Part shown: positions 1 to 6,996 of the stretch, in pieces
Position numbering within the stretch: position 1 is the stretch's first letter
How the letters are laid out: each line of letters begins with the position of its first letter
Origin: JBMYQA01 sp049600855
GTDB lineage: Bacteria > Bacteroidota > Bacteroidia > Cytophagales > Flammeovirgaceae
DNA length: 7,052 bases
Assembly (NCBI GenBank): GCA_049600855.1
Contig: JBMYQA010000306.1
Coordinates: 1-7,052 of the forward strand
Direction of reading: 5' to 3'
Notes under the pieces: model-generated
Database searches by the model: none
What the model was told of the DNA's origin: nothing
The model's input: only the letters and a program-made list of their open reading frames with translations
Made by a program: the position numbers and the translations under genes

Positions 1-1
1 T

Positions 2-499
2 CACAATGTACATCATTCCAGCCCTTGGATGAATTTTACTACAGCCTTTCGATTGAACTGGTTCAATTTCATTATTAGCCCACTGTTATTCATCCCCGTG
101 ATTTTATTAGGGTTTTCGATGCAGCAAGCTGCTGTGTTTTTTGTGTTGAATTTATTTTATCAGTTCTTTTTACACACGGAAGCCGTAGGCAAGATTCCCT
201 TAATAGAAGGTTGGCTAAATACGCCTTCGGCACATCGGGTACATCATGGTTCTAATGCCTTGTATATTGATAAAAACTACGGGGGTATCTTAATGATTTG
301 GGATCGGATTTTTGGTACTTACCAAGCAGAAACGGAAAAAGTAAATTATGGTGTAACAACAGGATTTGAAGGGCATAACCCCGCAAAGTTAGTATTAAAG
401 CCGATCTATAACTTTTTTATGGGAAGGCTGGTACGAGAGCGCGAAAATAGGCAAGAAGAAACTAAAGGAGGAAAAGGTTTCGTTCAGGTTTCCGATTGA
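2..499 (+). CDS. Fatty acid hydroxylase/sterol desaturase superfamily protein, AGMO-like, 5'-truncated
   Basis: This is the C-terminal part of an integral-membrane di-iron oxygenase; the reading frame is open from the first complete codon, so the gene starts left of the window. Counting the first visible codon as residue 1, the fragment opens with a histidine box (HNVHHSS, residues 1-7), followed by hydrophobic membrane segments around residues 22-55, an HTE motif (58-60), a second box HRVHHGSN (78-85) and IDKNYGG (89-95), then a short cytosolic tail. In this superfamily such histidines bind two irons that hydroxylate or desaturate a lipid. The HTE...NTPSxHRVHHGSN...DKNYGG...WDRIFGT series is, from memory, most like alkylglycerol monooxygenase (TMEM195), which cleaves ether lipids using tetrahydrobiopterin. 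That substrate is inference; a sterol, carotenoid or fatty acid hydroxylase remains possible. The first histidine box lies outside the window. The internal ATG at 29 is not the start, because the conserved HxxHH box lies before it. The gene ends at TGA 497-499. Confidence 0.85.
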   Translation, partial: HNVHHSSPWMNFTTAFRLNWFNFIISPLLFIPVILLGFSMQQAAVFFVLNLFYQFFLHTEAVGKIPLIEGWLNTPSAHRVHHGSNALYIDKNYGGILMIWDRIFGTYQAETEKVNYGVTTGFEGHNPAKLVLKPIYNFFMGRLVRERENRQEETKGGKGFVQVSD

Positions 500-592
500 C
501 TAGGTTATGGCTAGGAAGGTGTCTTTTAGAATGGCTGAATGAATGGGCTAACAGATGGCTACCATTTTTAACAACCGTTAGTCCCATTCCCT

Positions 593-624
593 TTTGCGAT
601 TCTATAAAAATCCGCATAAGTTTC
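593..624 (+). promoter_or_regulatory. Candidate Bacteroidota-type promoter for the ABC permease
   Basis: A TTTG at 593-596 is followed after 20 bases by TAAGTTTC (617-624), which differs from the Bacteroidota -7 consensus TAnnTTTG only in the last base. The spacing matches the phylum's housekeeping sigma factor pattern, and the ATG of the permease lies 22 bases downstream. This supports independent transcription of the permease. In AT-rich sequence such matches occur by chance, so this is tentative. Confidence 0.33.
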
Positions 625-645
625 TTGAAAACTAACAGAAAACTG

Positions 646-1893
646 ATGAGACACCTCAATAGCATCCGCATCGCACTTTTAAATGTAAAAAATCGTTTTT
701 TTCATACCTTTCTTTCCATTTTGGGAATTGTGATTGGAGTTGCTGCTTTAGTTGGCACGCTCTCTTTGATTGATGGAATGGAAAAGTTTGCACACGATCA
801 AGTATCTACCACTACAGATTTGCAAGTGATTTCCATTCGAACCAATACCTATAAAACGGTCAATGAGGTGCGTATTCGTAAGGAAAATTATGCCGTCATG
901 AACCCCAGCCAGTTTGCTGAACTGCTGAATTTCTTGACTTATCCATTAGAAGGCTCCATGATGGAATCGAGTCGTAATGGAGAACTCATCTTACTAGCTG
1001 GATCAGATAGCATCAAAACAGCGGCAAGTACAACAGGGCAGGTGATTAGGCGAACGAAAGCCCCTGAAACACCAGAAGAAGAGTTGTTATTTGGCAGAAA
1101 TCTCTCTTTTGAGGATGTTGCCCAACAGCACAAAGTTTGCGTAATTAATAGTCGTTTAGCCTCTGTATTCAAAGAAATTGGGGAAGGAGAAGCACTGTTG
1201 GGCAAAATGATTCGAACAGCATATGGCGATTTGGAAATTGTGGGCGTAGGAAAAAAATCTGGCAAACGGGAACCCTCAAAGTTGGTCTTTCCCATTTCTT
1301 TACTTCCTCAGGAAGAGTTTAAAAGTGCTCCGCCATTTTGTGCCATTAAAGTAGCCGATGTCGAACAGGTTACAGCAGCCAAAGCAGCCATTCTTAAGTG
1401 GATTGAAAAAGAATTTCCAACTAATCAAGACGATTTTGCTGTAGTGACGAATGAAGGGCGTGTCAAACAATTGGAACAGGTATTCCTCGTATCGCGTGTA
1501 GTCATGGGCTTAATTGTCGGTTTATCGGTATTGGTTGGCGGAATTGGGGTAATGAATGTGATGCTGATTTCGGTGAATGAGCGAACGACTGAAATCGGCA
1601 TTTGCAAGGCCATGGGTGCAAAACGAAAAGATATTTTTATCCAATTCTTGTCAGAGTCTGTAACGATTTCTGGTTTGGGCAGTCTGTTAGGACTGATTGT
1701 TGGCGTTTTGGCAACCATGGTATTTGTGCCTGTGATCAAGTCATTAGCTGAAGTGCCTTTTCAAGCAGATTATACCTTAAATACCTTGCTCGTCATTGGA
1801 ATAGTCGCGTTGTTGGTTGGAGTGCTTTTTGGCACCTATCCTGCGTTGAGAGCATCAAAGTTAAATCCTGTTGAAGCCATGAGGAGAGAGTAA
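646..1893 (+). CDS. ABC transporter permease, MacB/FtsX family
   Basis: This encodes a 415-residue inner-membrane permease with the MacB/FtsX layout. It has one N-terminal membrane helix (about 21-41) after a short cytosolic Arg/Lys-containing segment, a large extracytoplasmic MacB_PCD-type domain (about 42-280), and three C-terminal helices (about 283-308, 335-362, 380-400). Family signatures are clear: VGGIGVMNVMLISVNERTTE (297-316), then IGICKAMGAKRKDI, where the ATPase coupling helix sits, and the C-terminal TYPALRASKLNPVEAMR. MacB-type proteins use ATP hydrolysis to drive mechanical work across the envelope, such as efflux or lipoprotein handling, rather than transport through the membrane core. 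No ATPase domain is fused and none is encoded next to it here, so its partner must lie elsewhere. The frame stays open upstream to 496, but ATG 646 was chosen because the family homology begins directly after it and the extension has no domain. It is followed by tandem stops (TAA TAA). The substrate is unknown. Confidence 0.9.
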   Translation: MRHLNSIRIALLNVKNRFFHTFLSILGIVIGVAALVGTLSLIDGMEKFAHDQVSTTTDLQVISIRTNTYKTVNEVRIRKENYAVMNPSQFAELLNFLTYPLEGSMMESSRNGELILLAGSDSIKTAASTTGQVIRRTKAPETPEEELLFGRNLSFEDVAQQHKVCVINSRLASVFKEIGEGEALLGKMIRTAYGDLEIVGVGKKSGKREPSKLVFPISLLPQEEFKSAPPFCAIKVADVEQVTAAKAAILKWIEKEFPTNQDDFAVVTNEGRVKQLEQVFLVSRVVMGLIVGLSVLVGGIGVMNVMLISVNERTTEIGICKAMGAKRKDIFIQFLSESVTISGLGSLLGLIVGVLATMVFVPVIKSLAEVPFQADYTLNTLLVIGIVALLVGVLFGTYPALRASKLNPVEAMRRE

Positions 1894-1952
1894 TAAAACG
1901 CGCGAGGCATCTGTTGTTGGCAAGGATATTTGTAGAACGTGAAATCTTTCCA

Positions 1953-1972
1953 ATGTAAAATTCGTTTTACAT
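1953..1972 (+). repeat. Perfect 8-bp inverted repeat with TTCG loop
   Basis: ATGTAAAA (1953-1960) and TTTTACAT (1965-1972) are perfect reverse complements around a TTCG tetraloop. The hairpin lies 59 bases after the permease stop and 42 bases before the ATG of the 7TM receptor gene. The stem is AT-rich and is not followed by a run of T, so it is a poor intrinsic terminator. It could be an operator, a hairpin in the receptor mRNA leader, or a weak terminator. The structure is seen directly; its role is unknown. Confidence 0.6.
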
Positions 1973-2014
1973 CAGAAATGCTTTAACTTCAACAAATGGA
2001 TTAATCGCCTGTAC

Positions 2015-4144
2015 ATGCGTAAGCTGCTCTTCTATATTTTCCTGTTTTTTTGTAGCCAACAATTAGTTGGGCAAGCTAATGTGGAACCGTTGACCATTGA
2101 GCAAATCAATGCGAAAGGGGGAAACTTTAATTTACAACAACACATTCAAGTCTTGAATGATCCGAGTGGTACATGGAAAGTTAATGACATCAGTAAACCT
2201 TCTTTTACAGGAACATTCTTACCATTAGGAAGCGATAGCATTGATACAGATTGTTCGGTACATTGGATTCGTTTTGAAGTAATTAACCTGGCAAGCCGAT
2301 TTGAAGAATATAAATTAGGAATTGCTTATACCGACGATGTGCGTCTGTTTATTCCTTCGCAAACAGGCACTTTTATTCAGGAAGAAAGTGGCGATTTATA
2401 TCCGCTGCATGAGCGATCTGTGAAAAACGGGCAAATGGTTTTCTTAAAGTTTATGATTCCGCATAACCAAAAGCAAACCTACTTTTTGAGACTTGAAAGT
2501 ACGACAAAAATTTCCCAACAATTTCGACCACAAGCTTTTCAATCCTTAAAAATCTATTCAGAACAAGGCTTCATGAACCGTTTTACCAACCCCAGGTTTT
2601 ACCAAACCTTCTTCTACGGGGCTTTGTTCATCATGATCTTTTACAACTTCTTTATTTTTATCTCCCTAAGAAGTACCGACTATTTATATTACGTAGGTTA
2701 TTTAATAGGCATTGCGGTATTTTTTTCTTCCAATGCGGGCTATGTGATGGAGTTGCTGTTGCCCAATCAGCCAAGATTGGATTTGTACATTCGATTTTTA
2801 TCAACTCCAATTTTGATGATTTTTTACCTCACGTTTAGCCAGATTTACCTCAACTCCAAAAAATATTCGCCCCGAACACATCGTATCATCAATGGCTTAA
2901 AAGGTATCTTTTTTCTCTCCATTTTAGTCATGCTCGTCAACCAATGGAAATTAGGAAGAAGCATCTTCATTTTCACAGCGATAGGAAGCTATTTGTTGAT
3001 CTTACAGCTTGCTTACAAAGAGATTAAGCGGGGATATACGCCTGCACGCTATTTTTTAGCAGCAAACCTGTTGTTAATTCTTGGTGCTTTGATCTTTGCC
3101 ATTCCTAGAATTAGTGGAAATGTGCAAAACCCCATTACCCAATATGGAGTGCAGTTTGGGGTAATTTTAGAAGTATCCCTATTTTCAATTGGTTTGGCCG
3201 ATAGAATCAATGTGGCGCGAAAAGCCTTAGCGACTGAAAAGTTGAAGAAAGCTGAACTAGAGCGCAAACAAGAATTGGAACGGAAGCTACTCATTGAGGA
3301 AAAGAACAAAGAGTTGGAACAAAAAGTAATTGAACGTACCCAAGAAGTCGTTCGACAGAAAGAAGAAATTGAACTCAAAAATCAAAACATCACGGCAAGC
3401 ATTCGCTATGCAGAGCGTATTCAAAAAGCACTCATTGGTGAGAGTGATGGCTTGCAAGAAATTTTGCCCGATTCCTTTATCCTATTCATCCCAAAAGACA
3501 TTGTCAGTGGCGATTTCTATTGGTTTGCTTCCATTGATGAAAAAAAGGTGATCATTGCTGCGGACTGTACAGGGCATGGCGTGCCTGGTGCCTTTATGAC
3601 CATGATGGGAAATGCTTTTCTAAATGATATCATTAGTGAAAACCACCTCACAGAACCGAAATTGATTTTAGAAGAATTAGACAAACGAGTACAGTTTGCC
3701 TTGAGTCATCAAAATACAGAGAATAAGCGGAAAGATGGAATGGATATGGCTATTTTGGTCGTAGATGAAGACGCTAAATCAGTAAAGTTTGCTGGAGCGA
3801 AAAATCCCGTATGTCATTTAAAAAATGGTGAAATTGAACGCATAAAAGGGTCAAAGTACCCCATTGGTTCCTATAAAAGCGAAAGGACAAAAGTATTTGA
3901 ACAAAAAGAATTTGAATTGCGATCAGGAGATGCCTACTACATTTTCTCTGATGGCTTTCAAGATCAATTTGGTGGCGCTGAGGGGAGAAAGTACATGACC
4001 AAGCGCTTCCGTAACTTACTCCAATCTATTGGGCATTTGCCCATGAAAGAACAAAAAGAGCTACTTTACCAAGAGTTTAACACATGGAAACAAAATGGCA
4101 GTCAAACCGACGATGTGTTGGTGATTGGATTTCGATTGTGGTGA
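2015..4144 (+). CDS. 7TM-DISM receptor with C-terminal SpoIIE-type PP2C phosphatase
   Basis: This encodes a 709-residue one-piece signalling protein. A signal peptide (about 1-20, with RK at positions 2-3 and a Leu/Phe-rich core) leads into an extracytoplasmic 7TMR-DISMED2-like beta domain (about 40-175). Seven hydrophobic helices follow (about 195-218, 223-244, 262-280, 294-311, 314-335, 344-366, 376-397), then a charged coiled coil (about 400-465) and the linker IRYAERIQKA typical of Bacteroidota SpoIIE proteins. The C-terminal PP2C/SpoIIE domain (about 480-709) keeps its metal-binding acidic motifs: SGDFYW (D500), ADCTGHGVPGA (D517, with G520 and G522), FSDGFQDQFGG (D646) and QTDDV (D699/D700), so it should be active. 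The expected role is sensing an envelope or carbohydrate-type ligand and dephosphorylating a Ser/Thr-phosphorylated protein, classically an anti-sigma-factor antagonist; ligand and target are inferred from family only. No STAS or anti-sigma kinase gene is nearby. There is no HAMP, histidine kinase or GGDEF domain. The ATG at 2015 is set by the signal peptide; no Shine-Dalgarno is seen. Confidence 0.92.
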   Translation: MRKLLFYIFLFFCSQQLVGQANVEPLTIEQINAKGGNFNLQQHIQVLNDPSGTWKVNDISKPSFTGTFLPLGSDSIDTDCSVHWIRFEVINLASRFEEYKLGIAYTDDVRLFIPSQTGTFIQEESGDLYPLHERSVKNGQMVFLKFMIPHNQKQTYFLRLESTTKISQQFRPQAFQSLKIYSEQGFMNRFTNPRFYQTFFYGALFIMIFYNFFIFISLRSTDYLYYVGYLIGIAVFFSSNAGYVMELLLPNQPRLDLYIRFLSTPILMIFYLTFSQIYLNSKKYSPRTHRIINGLKGIFFLSILVMLVNQWKLGRSIFIFTAIGSYLLILQLAYKEIKRGYTPARYFLAANLLLILGALIFAIPRISGNVQNPITQYGVQFGVILEVSLFSIGLADRINVARKALATEKLKKAELERKQELERKLLIEEKNKELEQKVIERTQEVVRQKEEIELKNQNITASIRYAERIQKALIGESDGLQEILPDSFILFIPKDIVSGDFYWFASIDEKKVIIAADCTGHGVPGAFMTMMGNAFLNDIISENHLTEPKLILEELDKRVQFALSHQNTENKRKDGMDMAILVVDEDAKSVKFAGAKNPVCHLKNGEIERIKGSKYPIGSYKSERTKVFEQKEFELRSGDAYYIFSDGFQDQFGGAEGRKYMTKRFRNLLQSIGHLPMKEQKELLYQEFNTWKQNGSQTDDVLVIGFRLW

Positions 4145-4179
4145 AACATGCGTGATAAACACCATTATTTTGTTTTTTC
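4139..4179 (+). terminator. Possible weak terminator in the convergent gap
   Basis: TGGTG (4139-4143) can pair with CACCA (4160-4164) across a 16-base loop, and the second arm is followed by a T-rich run (4165-4179). This could end transcription of the phosphatase gene. The stem is short and the loop long, it overlaps both the phosphatase stop and the amidase stop, and the T-rich run also encodes lysines of the amidase C-terminus. Chance pairing is quite possible. Confidence 0.25.
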
Positions 4180-4947
4180 TAAAGCTTTCCGATAATCGCG
4201 AAAAGCGCGATACAAACTGGCCGCCATAGATGCTTTTCCAAGTTCCGTATTCAAATACTTTTCCTCTTCTGGATTAGTGAGAAAACCAATTTCTACCAGA
4301 ACACTGGGCATGCCCGTTCGTGCCAATACCCAAAATCCACTTTGCTTTACCCCACGGCTATGGCGGGCACTTTCGTGGTGAAAACGTCCTTCTATTTTAT
4401 GGGCTAAGAGCAAACTATTGTCTTGGTGCGCGCTTTGCAAATTGGATAATAAGATGTAAGACGCAGGAGAGTTGGGATTAAAGCCTTTGTATTTTTTTTG
4501 ATGGTTGTTCTCTTGTAAAATCACAGAGTTTTCGCGCATGGCTACTCTTAAATTACTTTTAGAAACGTGTAAGCCCATAATGTACGTCTCAGTGCCAAAC
4601 TTTTCTTTGGATTGATGAGCATTACAATGGATGGAAATAAATAAATCGGCTCCAGCTTTATTGGCAATATCAGCTCGTCTTTCTAAAGGGATAAACGTAT
4701 CGGAAGTGCGTGTATAAATCACATGAATGTCGGGTTGTAGGCGCTCAATGAGTTTTCCGAGCTGTAGGGCTACATCTAAGGCAATATTTTTTTCCATAGA
4801 ATGACTCCCTAAACAGCCAGGGTCTTTCCCACCATGACCAGCATCTATCACTACAGTTTTTAACATTTGCCCTTGAGCCTTTATGCTTTGGTAAGAAAAA
4901 AGGGCGCTTGCTGTTAAAAAAAATGAAAGCCAAACGAGATTTTTCAT
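4165..4947 (-). CDS. N-acetylmuramoyl-L-alanine amidase (Amidase_3), secreted
   Basis: This encodes a 260-residue zinc hydrolase that cuts the bond between N-acetylmuramic acid and the stem peptide's L-alanine in peptidoglycan, as needed for cell separation and wall remodelling. A signal peptide (about 1-24, ending IKA before Q25) directs it to the periplasm. The Amidase_3 domain fills the rest (about 29-256) with all expected zinc and catalytic residues: H38 in VIDAGHGGKDPG, E52 in MEKN, H107 in ISIHCNA and E219 in VLVEIGFLTN. Residues about 139-180 (RENSVILQENN, then NPNSPASYILLSNLQ) form an extra segment that I recall as typical of Bacteroidota amidases and that may shield or regulate the active site. 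No SPOR, LysM or AMIN cell-wall-binding domain is present, so it is a minimal catalytic enzyme. The start at 4947 is supported by the signal peptide. It is divergent from lptD and convergent with the phosphatase gene, 20 bases away. No clear promoter was recognised upstream. Confidence 0.95.
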   Translation of the reverse strand: MKNLVWLSFFLTASALFSYQSIKAQGQMLKTVVIDAGHGGKDPGCLGSHSMEKNIALDVALQLGKLIERLQPDIHVIYTRTSDTFIPLERRADIANKAGADLFISIHCNAHQSKEKFGTETYIMGLHVSKSNLRVAMRENSVILQENNHQKKYKGFNPNSPASYILLSNLQSAHQDNSLLLAHKIEGRFHHESARHSRGVKQSGFWVLARTGMPSVLVEIGFLTNPEEEKYLNTELGKASMAASLYRAFRDYRKALEKTK

Positions 4948-4984
4948 GTGCTTTTATGTTCTTTTATTTACTCAGTTAAATTTG

Positions 4985-5011
4985 CAAGTGTTGATTTACA
5001 AGTCACAAGTG
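4985..5011 (+). repeat. Three phased CAAGT repeats in the amidase/lptD divergent region
   Basis: CAAGTG (4985-4990), CAAGTC (4999-5004) and CAAGTG (5006-5011) begin 14 and 7 bases apart, in the same orientation, between the amidase start and the candidate lptD promoter. Such iterated short motifs can be regulator binding sites, but in a 27-base stretch of simple composition this may be chance. The repeats are seen directly; any function is speculation. Confidence 0.25.
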
Positions 5012-5043
5012 ATCATAAACCTTCGAATTTCTCCTACTTCTAG

Positions 5044-5074
5044 TTTGAATTTAGTAATTATTCTACTTGGTTTG
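5044..5074 (+). promoter_or_regulatory. Candidate promoter for lptD
   Basis: TTTG (5044-5047), a 19-base spacer, and TTGGTTTG (5067-5074) match the Bacteroidota -33/-7 pattern TTTG...TAnnTTTG with a single mismatch in the -7 element. A transcript would start near 5081, upstream of every plausible lptD start. An exact -7 match, TAAATTTG at 4977-4984, is an alternative but lacks a TTTG at the right distance upstream. Confidence 0.33.
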
Positions 5075-5166
5075 CATGCTCACTCAATCAGGAGTTGTCT
5101 AAAATAAACGCCTTTTTAACAAATCATTGAAAGCTTTAGCGAAAATACTATTTATTTCAAGTTTGC

Positions 5167-6996
5167 TTGATTGTGTTACTCTGTGCGAGTCAAATTACAC
5201 TCGCACAAGATAATGAAGAATTAGATGAGGGTGCCCCATTTAAGATAGCGAAAGATGTAGAATTAGCGGCTAATGATTCTGTTAACAAAACTCAAGGTAT
5301 ACTCGATTCCATGACCGTTTCTTACGGTAAAAAAGGCGATATTGAAACTACTGTAGTCTATTTTGCCAAAGATTCTGTTCGTTTTGATGTGATTAATCGC
5401 ATCATGTATTTGTATAATGAAGCAAAAATTACCTATGGCTCCATTATACTAGAAGCGGGTTACATTGCCGTAGATTGGCAAAACTTTACCCTCACCGCGC
5501 ATGCACTGAAAGATACTTCTGGCAGAGCGATCGGCATTCCTATTTTTACGGATGATGACCAAAACTACAATGCCGATTCCATTAAGTATAATTTCAAAAC
5601 AGGAAAAGGAATTGTAAAAGGAATTGTTACCCAACAGGATGACGGTTTCCTCCAAAGCGACAAAGCCAAACGATTGCCTGATGGAACCTTATACAACTCT
5701 TCCTCTTTATATACAACTTGTGATTTAAAAGAGCCACATTATGCCATTCATGCAAGAAAACTCAAGCTGAATCCGAGTAAAAATGTGGTTTCAGGGCCAT
5801 TTAACTTAGAAATTAATGGAATTCCCACACCTGTAGGCTTTGCTTTTGGAATGTTCCCAATGCCAGATAAGCGGAACTCAGGGCTGATTGTACCTACCTA
5901 TGGGGAATCGGTCGATCGGGGTTTCTTTTTGCGGGATGGCGGATTTTATTGGGCGGTAAATGATTACCTCAGCATGCGTTTTCTAGGTCAAATTTATTCC
6001 GCAGGAGGTTGGGGAACCAGTATGGATGCGAATTATAAAAAACGATATGCCTATTCAGGAACACTTAATCTGAGTTACAACAAAGTGGTACGCCAAGGCG
6101 ATGCATTTGACGATGACGTTACAAAGGATTTTTGGATCAAGTGGAATCATGCGCCAGTACCTCGCGGAACAGGTCGTTTTTCGGCGAATGTAAATTTTGG
6201 TACACAAACGTTTAACCAAAATAACTCATTGAATGTCGATAACTTCTTGTCGAGTACTTTTAGTTCAAGTGTATCTTATAGCAAAAGCTTTCCAGGAACG
6301 CCATTTTCACTTTCGACCAATATTAGACACAATCAGAATGTGCAAACAAACGTAGTGAAGGTATTTCCTGAGGCCAACCTGACAATGAACCGAATTTTTC
6401 CTCTCAAAAAGGTATTTAGAAGTGGAAGTAAATCGCCATTGGCTTTATTGAACTTTTCTTATACGTTTAATTCAAAAATGGATCTGACGAACGATATTGG
6501 CCCTGTTTCTGTACCTGGAGCCAGCTCAACCATACAAAGCGACTACGATAACTTGCCAGATACCATTGCCTTCAATTTTAATAATTTATCCTTGATTTTT
6601 GACCGTTCAGAATATGGAGCGGTACACCGAATTCCGATTTCCACCCAAATCACCTTGCTCAAATATTTTCAATTCACACCGAATTTAACGTATGAAGAGT
6701 ATTGGTATCCAAAGCGATTGAACTATGAATGGGATGAAACGGAAAAGGCTGTTCGCGTAACGGAGGAAAATGGCTTTCATCGTGCTTATTCGTTTAACAC
6801 AAGTGTAAGTGCGCGTACCACTTTTTATAATTTCTTTTATTTCAAAGAAAAGCTGCCAATTCGAGCAATTCGTCAACTCATCACTCCTTCAGCAAGTTTT
6901 GGTTACCGACCTGATTTTCAAGATCCTAAGTTTGATTTTTACCAAAATGTTCAAGTGGATGAAAATGGAACCGAGCAAACTTTTTGTATGCTATAA
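5167..6996 (+). CDS. lptD: LPS-assembly outer-membrane protein LptD (OstA), frame disturbed at both ends, 3'-incomplete
   Basis: LptD is the outer-membrane beta barrel that inserts lipopolysaccharide into the outer leaflet. Numbering from the TTG at 5167, a signal-peptide remnant ends around TLA-QD (residues 12-15), followed by an OstA/LptA-like periplasmic beta-jellyroll (about 60-205, including YNEAKITYGSIILEAGYI and DSIKYNFKTGKG) and YTTCDLKEPHY (182-192). The barrel begins at about 220 with the family signature around GMFPMPDKRNSGLIVPTYGE, then RGFFLRDGGFYW and many alternating aromatic strands. Members in this phylum usually run to roughly 800-950 residues, so about 200-300 barrel residues are missing at the right. 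Two oddities are reported: no ATG is in frame ahead of the mature protein and the TTG start leaves a signal peptide without its basic segment; and the frame stops at 6994-6996 although related sequence continues in another frame. The gene is divergent from the amidase, an arrangement I recall as common in Bacteroidota. Family assignment is secure; the start and end coordinates are not. Confidence 0.88.
   Translation: MIVLLCASQITLAQDNEELDEGAPFKIAKDVELAANDSVNKTQGILDSMTVSYGKKGDIETTVVYFAKDSVRFDVINRIMYLYNEAKITYGSIILEAGYIAVDWQNFTLTAHALKDTSGRAIGIPIFTDDDQNYNADSIKYNFKTGKGIVKGIVTQQDDGFLQSDKAKRLPDGTLYNSSSLYTTCDLKEPHYAIHARKLKLNPSKNVVSGPFNLEINGIPTPVGFAFGMFPMPDKRNSGLIVPTYGESVDRGFFLRDGGFYWAVNDYLSMRFLGQIYSAGGWGTSMDANYKKRYAYSGTLNLSYNKVVRQGDAFDDDVTKDFWIKWNHAPVPRGTGRFSANVNFGTQTFNQNNSLNVDNFLSSTFSSSVSYSKSFPGTPFSLSTNIRHNQNVQTNVVKVFPEANLTMNRIFPLKKVFRSGSKSPLALLNFSYTFNSKMDLTNDIGPVSVPGASSTIQSDYDNLPDTIAFNFNNLSLIFDRSEYGAVHRIPISTQITLLKYFQFTPNLTYEEYWYPKRLNYEWDETEKAVRVTEENGFHRAYSFNTSVSARTTFYNFFYFKEKLPIRAIRQLITPSASFGYRPDFQDPKFDFYQNVQVDENGTEQTFCML

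Noticed and set aside
507..560. Three copies of ATGGCT near 507, 532 and 555 in the gap after the desaturase.
   Set aside because: The copies are only six bases long and irregularly spaced, with no wider similarity between flanks; chance is sufficient.
496..645. In-frame 50-codon extension of the permease frame back to a TTG overlapping the desaturase stop.
   Set aside because: The extension shows no domain or family similarity, contains scattered Trp/Pro/Cys residues unlike a permease N-terminus, and the MacB-type N-terminal segment begins right after ATG 646. A candidate promoter also lies inside it.
939..1739. Two minus-strand open frames (939-1295 and 1425-1739) inside the permease gene.
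   Set aside because: They are antisense shadows of a clear MacB/FtsX coding sequence, low-complexity and without family features.
3049..3378. Minus-strand open frame of 109 codons opposite the receptor's last membrane helices and coiled coil.
   Set aside because: It is a Ser/Phe-rich mirror of the strongly supported plus-strand coding region, has no recognisable domain, and no independent control signals were seen.
4948..5166. Possible tRNA, riboswitch or small RNA in the amidase/lptD divergent region.
   Set aside because: No cloverleaf, conserved riboswitch core or strong hairpin was seen; the region is AT-rich and explained by promoters and untranslated leaders.
5167..5208. Possible lipoprotein signal in the lptD N-terminus (VLLC).
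   Set aside because: The residues before the cysteine do not fit a lipobox (no small residue at -1), and LptD is a barrel processed by signal peptidase I; the TLA-QD site fits better.
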